Below, piece by piece: positions 58,024 through 64,000 of a DNA stretch of 64,000 bases (position 1 is its first letter; each line of letters starts with the position of its first letter). This stretch comes from Malurus cyaneus samueli (lineage: Eukaryota > Chordata > Aves > Passeriformes > Maluridae). The translations under genes and the position numbers were made by a program. The stretch is taken from assembly GCA_009741485.1 (NCBI GenBank), contig CM019219.1, positions 2,021,998 to 2,085,997 on the forward strand, written 5' to 3'. A model generated the notes under the pieces. The model saw only the letters and a list, made by a program, of their open reading frames with translations. It did not search any database and was not told where the DNA came from.

Positions 58024-58300
58024 GAGCCCCAAGATGGGTTTGCTCACATTCTGAGAGCCCCAAGGATGAGTTTTCTCACTCTCTGAGAGCCCAGGATGGG
58101 TTTGCTCACATTCTGAGAGCCCCAAGGATGGGTTTGCTCACATTCTGAGAGCCCCAAGGATGGGTTTGCTCACATTCTGAGACCCCCAAGGATGTTTGCT
58201 CACATTTTGAGAGCCCAAGGATGAGTTTGCTCACAATCTGAGAACCCCAAGGATGGATTTGCTCACATTTTAAGAGCCCAAAGATGAGTTTGCTCACATT
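58024..58300. repeat. 32-bp minisatellite, nine copies
   Basis: The unit is GAGAGCCCCAAGGATGGGTT followed by TGCTCACATTCT. Nine copies run from 58024 to 58300. Copies four and five are identical and the outer ones carry small deletions and substitutions (30-32 bp), as expected of an array that expands from its middle. Minus-strand ORFs of repeated ECEQTHPW-like words are artefacts of the array. Confidence 0.95.
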
Positions 58301-58737
58301 TGAAGATGAAAAGCAGCGAGCGAACACGGAGCATTGCGCTATCAGCCAAGAGGGCTGATGCAAAAAGCAGAGTCTATATGGAGAGTGGGGAGGAAATACA
58401 TATATGGAAACATAAGCTTGGCAAGAGGGCGCTTTTCTTTCCCCCTTCTTTGATGTCTGGCCTCAGTCATCCAGACAGATTCCTTCAAGAAATTGAGCCA
58501 ATTTATTCCTGCGCTTTTATCTCCTACCTGCTCCTGCACATTTGAAGGAGCTGTGAAAAGCCCTCAGCCTTTGTAGGAACGGGGTAATTTGAGAACGCGG
58601 TAATGATCTCCCGAAATTGAGCTATTCCTGGCAATTCCTGCTTCCCAGTCCTCCCAGGAGGAGGGCAGAGCCTGCCTGTTCCTTCCTCTGCCCCACATTT
58701 TGTGTTTCTCCAGGAAAAGTGCAGTGTCTGTTCCGAC

Positions 58738-59142
58738 TGATGGCTTAGGATTTTTAGTTTCTATATTTTCATGTATCTGTATTCTTGAAATTCTCCAGTG
58801 CACAGCACAATGCTCCTGTTCTCCCATCTTTAAACAAAACAATTCCTCTTTGAGCCTGAAATCCAAGGACACTTCACTGCTCAGAGCCCCAAAATATGGA
58901 AACAACAGAGAATTGGGGGGAGCAAATTTGCAGGAATTGACAACATCACCTGAAGGTGTCATTTGGGAATTGGGGCCCGATAATGTTCATAAAACTGAAC
59001 TTATAAAAGGTGAAGATCTCGTGACTCGGGGTCCATTTTGGGTGCAGCCTCAGGAGGAGGCTTTGTCTGCCCTCAATGTCCCAGCAGGCCTGGATTAAAT
59101 TTATCTGCTTTTATTCTCTTAACTTTGGCCTCTGTTTCAGGT
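58738..59142 (+). mobile_element. LTR-like interspersed repeat, copy 3 (older)
   Basis: It begins TGATGGCTTAGGATTTTTAG and shares CCATCTTTAAACAAAACAAT, TATGGAAACAACAGAGAATT and GGGGGGAGCAAA with copies 1 and 2. It then has its own segment, and ends with CTGGATTAAATTTATCTGC and CTCTGTTTCAG|GTGAGC, which aligns with the AATAAA-to-GTTTAG|GTAAGC end of copy 1. Its divergence from the others is much larger than between copies 1 and 2, so it is an older insertion or a different subfamily. Confidence 0.5.
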
Positions 59143-59879
59143 GAGCCTTGTTTTAGGCATCACTGCCTGATGCTCTTCCTTTCCCTAAGGAAAACAAGAG
59201 TTTTGTTCACTTATAGCCCCACTCTGGGTTCAGTTTCAATGCAGCCTTTATCACATTACATATTTTATCTGCCCAGCATATTCTGCTACAGCTTAGGCAT
59301 AGAAAGGTCGTGTTTTATAACAGATCTTTCTGTTAAAAGGAAGAATGAGGAAATGTATCTCCTGTGCTCTGATAAAACACATAAACTTTTGGCTTCGGAA
59401 AAGCTGCCTGTGACATTTAGAAATGAAAAGGCAAGCTCCATCACCAAATTAATCAGGAGTACATCTCTACAGCCCGCTCTGATTCAGGGGAATGGCTTCC
59501 CATTCACATGAGAAATGAATCTGATACATTTGAATGTTAGTTTCACTCGGGATATTAGATAAAGAAAAAAAAAACCCAACTGGATGTGAATTAGGAAATG
59601 GAAGCAGAAATATTTTTACAACTTAGCCTGAAAACCATGGAAATGGCAGTTTTCTGTACATTACAAACAGCCCCTCAGGTAGAGCTCAGGATTGTCTGTG
59701 GTGCCTTGTGCTGACGTGGTTGACAGGCAGGTTCTGCCTTTTCTCCTCAGCACCGAGCCTTGCTTGCACTTTGTGCCCTCCATCCCTCTCCCCGTCCCAA
59801 GCCATTGGTAAAACAAACTCCACATTCCCCCAGCCTTTCCCCCAAAACCATTTATCCCTGCTCTAATTGAGCACCAAGC

Positions 59880-60115
59880 CAGTAAATGCCTTATCAGTTG
59901 AAACAGCGGGCTGGATAATTCCGAGCAGATGTCTCCCTTTCCTCAATCACAACATCAGTTATGTCTTGGTCACTCTTGATTAGCTGATTCTTACATAATG
60001 AGGAGCTGCAGTTAATGGCCACTTCTCCGTGGGCTGAGCAAGCTGGAGAGAGCAGCTCTGCCCCTGGAGAACAAGAGGCTGATGAGGCAGTGAAATCAAG
60101 CTTGGTGCGATGAGG
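59880..60115. promoter_or_regulatory. Candidate intronic regulatory block
   Basis: A repeat-free stretch with GCCTTATCAGTTGAAAC, TTGATTAGCTGATTCTTACA and ATAATGAGGAGCTGCAGTTA. No coding frame or repeat family is recognised. A regulatory role is inferred only from motif density. Confidence 0.2.
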
Positions 60116-60148
60116 CTGCCTCGTGACTCACGAGGAGGGAGCGATGAT

Positions 60149-60170
60149 GCTCTGCTCTGCTCTGCTCTGC
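60149..60170. repeat. (CTCTG)n microsatellite
   Basis: About four units of CTCTG (GCTCTGCTCTGCTCTGCTCT then GC). Confidence 0.85.
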
Positions 60171-62149
60171 AGAAGAAATTTCAGAGGTGAAATATCTCTG
60201 ATGGAGACCAGTTGTAAAATCACAGCTCAGGGTTTAATAAATGTGCTGGGGTGACTCAGAAATCCAGTGGGCACGTTTTGGTGTTTCCTGTGCTGGATGC
60301 GTCTCCTGGCTGGTCTGGGACATTCTTGCACCCATGTGCTCCACCATAAATATGAAAATAAGAGCCATCAGAACCCTTGAATTTGCCTGAAAAATGGTCA
60401 AATCCCCCATAAAGAACTGGGTGTCCATTATGGGCTAGGTGTGGCATAATTTGATTAAATTTAAAAGTAATCTACTTGATGATTGGATTGAAGCTACACC
60501 AATTCAACAAGTTTCACAAACCCCTTTGAGATCGCTTTGAGTTGGACAAGTGAAAATCCAACCCAGGAAAAAGCAGGGATTCTTGTTACACAAAGAATGA
60601 AAAATTGGATGTATCTCTTACTCTTATAAAAACAGACAAAAAAAACCCAAATAGAAATAAATAACACCCCATTATTAGCTGGATGATAGTGTTGAGGTAG
60701 AATAAAACCCAGCAGCGATTGCAACACAAACATTTCTGAAACAAAAATATTTGGGGAGGAGAGGAGGGAATGTGCTAGGAAGGTCTAATTGTTTTATTAG
60801 AGAAGTGGGTGGTTATTAGTGTCTTCTGAAAACAAAGCAGTCAGGAACAAGTAACTCCTATTTTCACTTGCTTTTGGGTTGTATTAATACAATCTTTGTT
60901 CATGGAGGAGCGGGGTCATTGTTAAAAATCTTCCTCACTTTGTTCTGTGGATGCAAATTGTGGCAAATTAAAGCCTTTCCAGAGTATTTTGTGGGTAATG
61001 TTCAAGCAGAGCAGGCATTTGACTTCCTTTGAGCTCAGAGCCCTGGTGGTTGGATGTGATGACCTTCTTTTAAAAGGAAAACAAACCCAGTTCCCATTAG
61101 GAGGTGTTTACTTGGTAGCACCTGTTTGATCTTTTTAAATAATAAGTGCTGTTATTTTCTGAAGAAGAGTACAGATTTTTATACTAATTTAGAACAGTAT
61201 CCATCAAAATTGCAAAATTGCAGCTCCTTGAGAGGAGTTACGGGCGCCTCAGTGTAAAGTTGGCTTTATGTTGATGAAGTTTGCCCAACCTATCCTGCAA
61301 GAAACCAGAACTTTCCCTTTGCTTGGCAATTCCTGGAAGAAAAATACTCAGCATTGTCTGTGCAGCATCAGAGAAATTGCTTTATTTTGGGTTTTCCAGG
61401 GTGTGCATTCATTTGTTTCATTCCCACATCTCCTGATAATTTAATTCAGATCAATGGTGAGGTCTGTCCTTCTTCCTGCAGCACAGCTGGCATTGTTAAA
61501 CACCCAAAACTTCTGAATAACAGGGACAGAGAACACTTCACCTTCTTTTTCTTCCAGCCCAGGGGCAGCATCAGTGTCCCCCCAAAGAGCCCCAAGGTGT
61601 TGGGAACCAGCACTGAGTCACCAGCAGCAAAAAGAGCCAGCAGCAAATATATATATATTTTTTATAAGCAATGAATTCACTTAGTAGGAAAGGGCAGGGT
61701 AGAGAATGAATTGTTTAACAGATTAATGTGAATGTCTTTTATATTTTATAAACCTCTTAATTCCCTGGTGTGCTGAGCCAGGTTTTGTTTATGTACATGG
61801 AAACATGAAATCTTTTCCAGTCCCTGTGCAAATAACACAGAATTGGACTTCATTACATTGGCTAATTTAACAAGTCCTGGGAGGCTTTTTGTTACTGGGG
61901 GATGGAGGAGGAGCCACGAGCCAGAAGTGCTGCACCAGCACAATCTCTTGGAGTGAAATAATCTGCCTTTGCTGCCGGGAAGGCTTTGCCTGGGAGGCCT
62001 GAGCGCAAAGATTTGGGGCAAAACCCAATTTTCCTCTGGGGCTACCTGGGCAGGAGCCTTGGTGGCCATTTCCAGCCCAGCTCCTGCTGCAGCACACTCT
62101 GATGTTGGTTCCTCAACAAAGAGTTGGAAGTATCCAGATTTAGTGATGC

Positions 62150-62570
62150 TCTGAGCTTTAATGAAGGATTTGGCGATCTTTTCTTTGTAATGAAGAGCAT
62201 TAACATTCTAAGAGGGGGAATTTATTTATCTCTCCTAACTAGTGGATAATCGTGGTGCTGAGAAGCAGGGCATTTAAAACTGCTGATATTATTGCTGCTG
62301 CGCCAGTTAAACAGAACTAATGCAAGCACTGCATAAATATTTTAACAGCTTTTTACTGTATTTCTTTAGAAAATGTTTAAAGAGCCACCTAATGTCAGAC
62401 AGAGATACTTCCTGAGTAAACCCTTGTTAATTCTCCCTTAATGGCTTTATTAGCATTGTATAATTGAATATTGATACATTTAGCAGCCCTTTAAGTGTCC
62501 TGTTTTATTGAGGTGCTGCACTCACATATTGATAAGTGGCACGACGTTGGAGCACAGATTAATTGCATCT
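62150..62570. promoter_or_regulatory. Candidate intronic regulatory block
   Basis: Unique A+T-rich sequence with many homeodomain and POU-like words (GCATTGTATAATTGAATATT, GCACTGCATAAATATTTTAA, ACCCTTGTTAATTCTCCC) and no repeats or open frame. It resembles vertebrate conserved non-coding elements, but conservation is untested. Confidence 0.25.
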
Positions 62571-64000
62571 TTGCTTAGTTCTCCTCGAGCTGGTTCACTG
62601 TGGAAGATGAAACGTGGGTACAGGAGAGCTGTCTCTTTTATCAGCTTGATGTATTTTCTATGCATCGTTTGTACCACTTAATTTAGCTTCATTTTGATTC
62701 CCAGTATGCCCAGTTAGTACGAGCATGATCACACTGCCAGAGATAGGGGAGTCTAAATATTTTACTCGGTGAAATGTTCTGTCTTTTATCTCCTCTCTTA
62801 TGAATAATTTACTTGTTGGTGCAGCTTCAGAAGTGAATCCCGCTCTGCAAAAACATATATATTTTACTGGGAAAAGCAAGGATTACAGGGATATTAGCTT
62901 TCTCCTTGGAAACTCTCCTCACGGTATCAGAGGTGTGCAGAGAGGTGGATGCCTGGTCTTGTGTTCCTGGGCGTTTTTTTTTTTCCTTTCCTTCCATCAG
63001 AAACGCTGGCATTACCATACATATTTAATCACAGCATGGCTGCTTTCCTCGTCTCCAACATTCCCCTTTGCTTCTTTATGCATATTTTTACACGGTTCAA
63101 GCGGGGTGAGATTCATCCAAGAGCAGGGGGAGCATGGAAGATCATGTAGTGTCTGCAAACCTCATCTCTGGGGCTTTTGGCGGCGCTGCAATTTGCATAT
63201 GAGCTGAGGTGAATTTTGTAGGTCTTCCTAATGTTTATTCTCATCCTGTTGTTAAGGCAGTTAGAAAGAAAAATCCCATTTTTTGTTGGCTTTTACAGAA
63301 CTTTCTTATTAGGGGTTGCAGCCTGGTGGGATTGGGCTTTGCTCCCAGGGAATAGGGGCAGGAGGAGAGGGAATGGCTTCAGGATGGGACAGGGAAGGGC
63401 TGGGGGGACATTGGGGACAATTTCTCCATGGAAAGAAGAGGCTCAGATAAGACAACACACACACTTTGGAATTTCCTATGGAAAACCCTCCTTGTCCAGC
63501 CAGGTGAACAGGAGCTGCTGCAATGAACACAGAGTGATTTTGGTGAGTCCTGGAAGTCAGGAGGTCACCTGTGCACCCAGCTGGATGCTGAAACCTGCTC
63601 TGGTTTTCACTCCTGGAGGGATTCTGAGAGCAGGATTTATCAGGAAGGGATTACTGGAATGCAGAGATAAGGAAGAATTAAGATCATATCTCAGTCTGAA
63701 CAAAAGATGAATGTCAAGGATGTGACTGGCAGTGCAACTGTTGATAGGGCTAAAATAAGAGCCTCCTTTAACCCTGGAATCTGCACACCAGGGATGAGGC
63801 TGAGTGCCCAGCTGGCACTGGAAGAGGACGTTGGGAAACCCTCTTTTCCTTTAGGAAATTGTGTAAGGAAAGAATCATAAGGAAACTGATAAGACATGAT
63901 AATTCCTGATTAAAATCGTACAGGAAGCACAGGTTAGGTCAGGGGGATCCATTGTTTGTTTAAGGTCATCTTCATTTGCAAAGCTGTGTTGGTGTCAGTG

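Larger units (their letters stand above)
49842..64000 (+). other. Intron 3 of the ADAM gene, 5' part (at least 14.1 kb)
   Basis: The intron starts at GTAAGT (49842), and no acceptor followed by an ADAM-like exon was found before the window ends. It contains CR1 pieces at 54.92 and 56.37 kb, possibly 61.05 kb, an LTR-like copy at 58.74 kb and a 32-bp minisatellite at 58.02 kb. 50.0-54.9, 55.0-56.3, 56.6-58.0, 60.2-62.1 and 62.6-64.0 kb show no gene or element I can name. Confidence 0.65.

Noticed and set aside
57922..58363. Minus-strand frames with repeated ECEQTHPW-like words
   Set aside because: Pure translation of the 32-bp minisatellite.
61040..61085. Possible CR1 tail (GGTGGTTGGATGTGATGACC)
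   Set aside because: About 35 bp resembles the CR1 GGTTGGACTCGATGACCTT word, but the following tail is absent. Too short to annotate with confidence.
1..64000. tRNA, rRNA, microRNA hairpins, CRISPR arrays
   Set aside because: No tRNA box A/B pair, ribosomal segment or regular spacer-repeat array was seen on reading both strands. The tandem arrays have no unique spacers. MicroRNA hairpins cannot be excluded without folding software.

Overview
The window is vertebrate nuclear DNA, most likely from a bird and probably a songbird. The evidence is at least seventeen CR1 LINE fragments, in both orientations, ending in the usual avian 3' pattern (AAGGTCCCTTCCAACC... then ATTCTGTGATTC-like repeats). 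I see no mammalian Alu, B1 or L1 sequence, no bacterial-type operons and only small tandem repeats. Almost all of the window is non-coding.

One gene is supported: the 5' part of a plus-strand ADAM metalloprotease gene. Exon 1 (coding 989-1142) encodes a proline/leucine-rich signal peptide inside a CpG-rich promoter region. Exon 2 (23318-23451) and exon 3 (49768-49841) encode the start of the prodomain. The splice sites are canonical and the phases agree (1, 0, 2), giving about 120 residues. The exon 2/3 junction (SK|NHP) and the end of exon 3 (LERNE) match what I recall of ADAM12, so I call it ADAM12-like in the ADAM12/19/33 (meltrin) group. ADAM33 or ADAM9 remain possible. The metalloprotease, disintegrin and cytoplasmic parts lie beyond 64,000.

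Layout: 1-988 is 5' flank and promoter. 1143-23317 is intron 1. Within it, about 6,300-11,900 is a block of unusual composition (G+T-rich on the plus strand, CpG-rich, with a heavily mangled CR1) that may be a poorly polished assembly patch. 23452-49767 is intron 2. It opens with a 49-bp unit repeated three times that duplicates the exon 2 splice donor. It also holds a four-unit tandem repeat of about 160 bp (30.6-31.2 kb), a CR1 split by a 13/16-bp minisatellite (33.4-34.05 kb), a nearly perfect 220-bp inverted repeat around an 846-bp loop (37.84-39.13 kb), and two direct copies of an LTR-like repeat (40.28 and 43.48 kb). 49842-64000 is intron 3, with more CR1, a third and older copy of the LTR-like repeat (58.74 kb) and a 32-bp minisatellite (58.02-58.30 kb).

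Several repeat-poor, motif-dense blocks could be intronic regulatory elements. That is inference, because conservation cannot be judged from one sequence. I found no RNA gene, CRISPR array or second protein-coding gene that I can support. The long ORFs elsewhere are translations of repeats or chance open frames.
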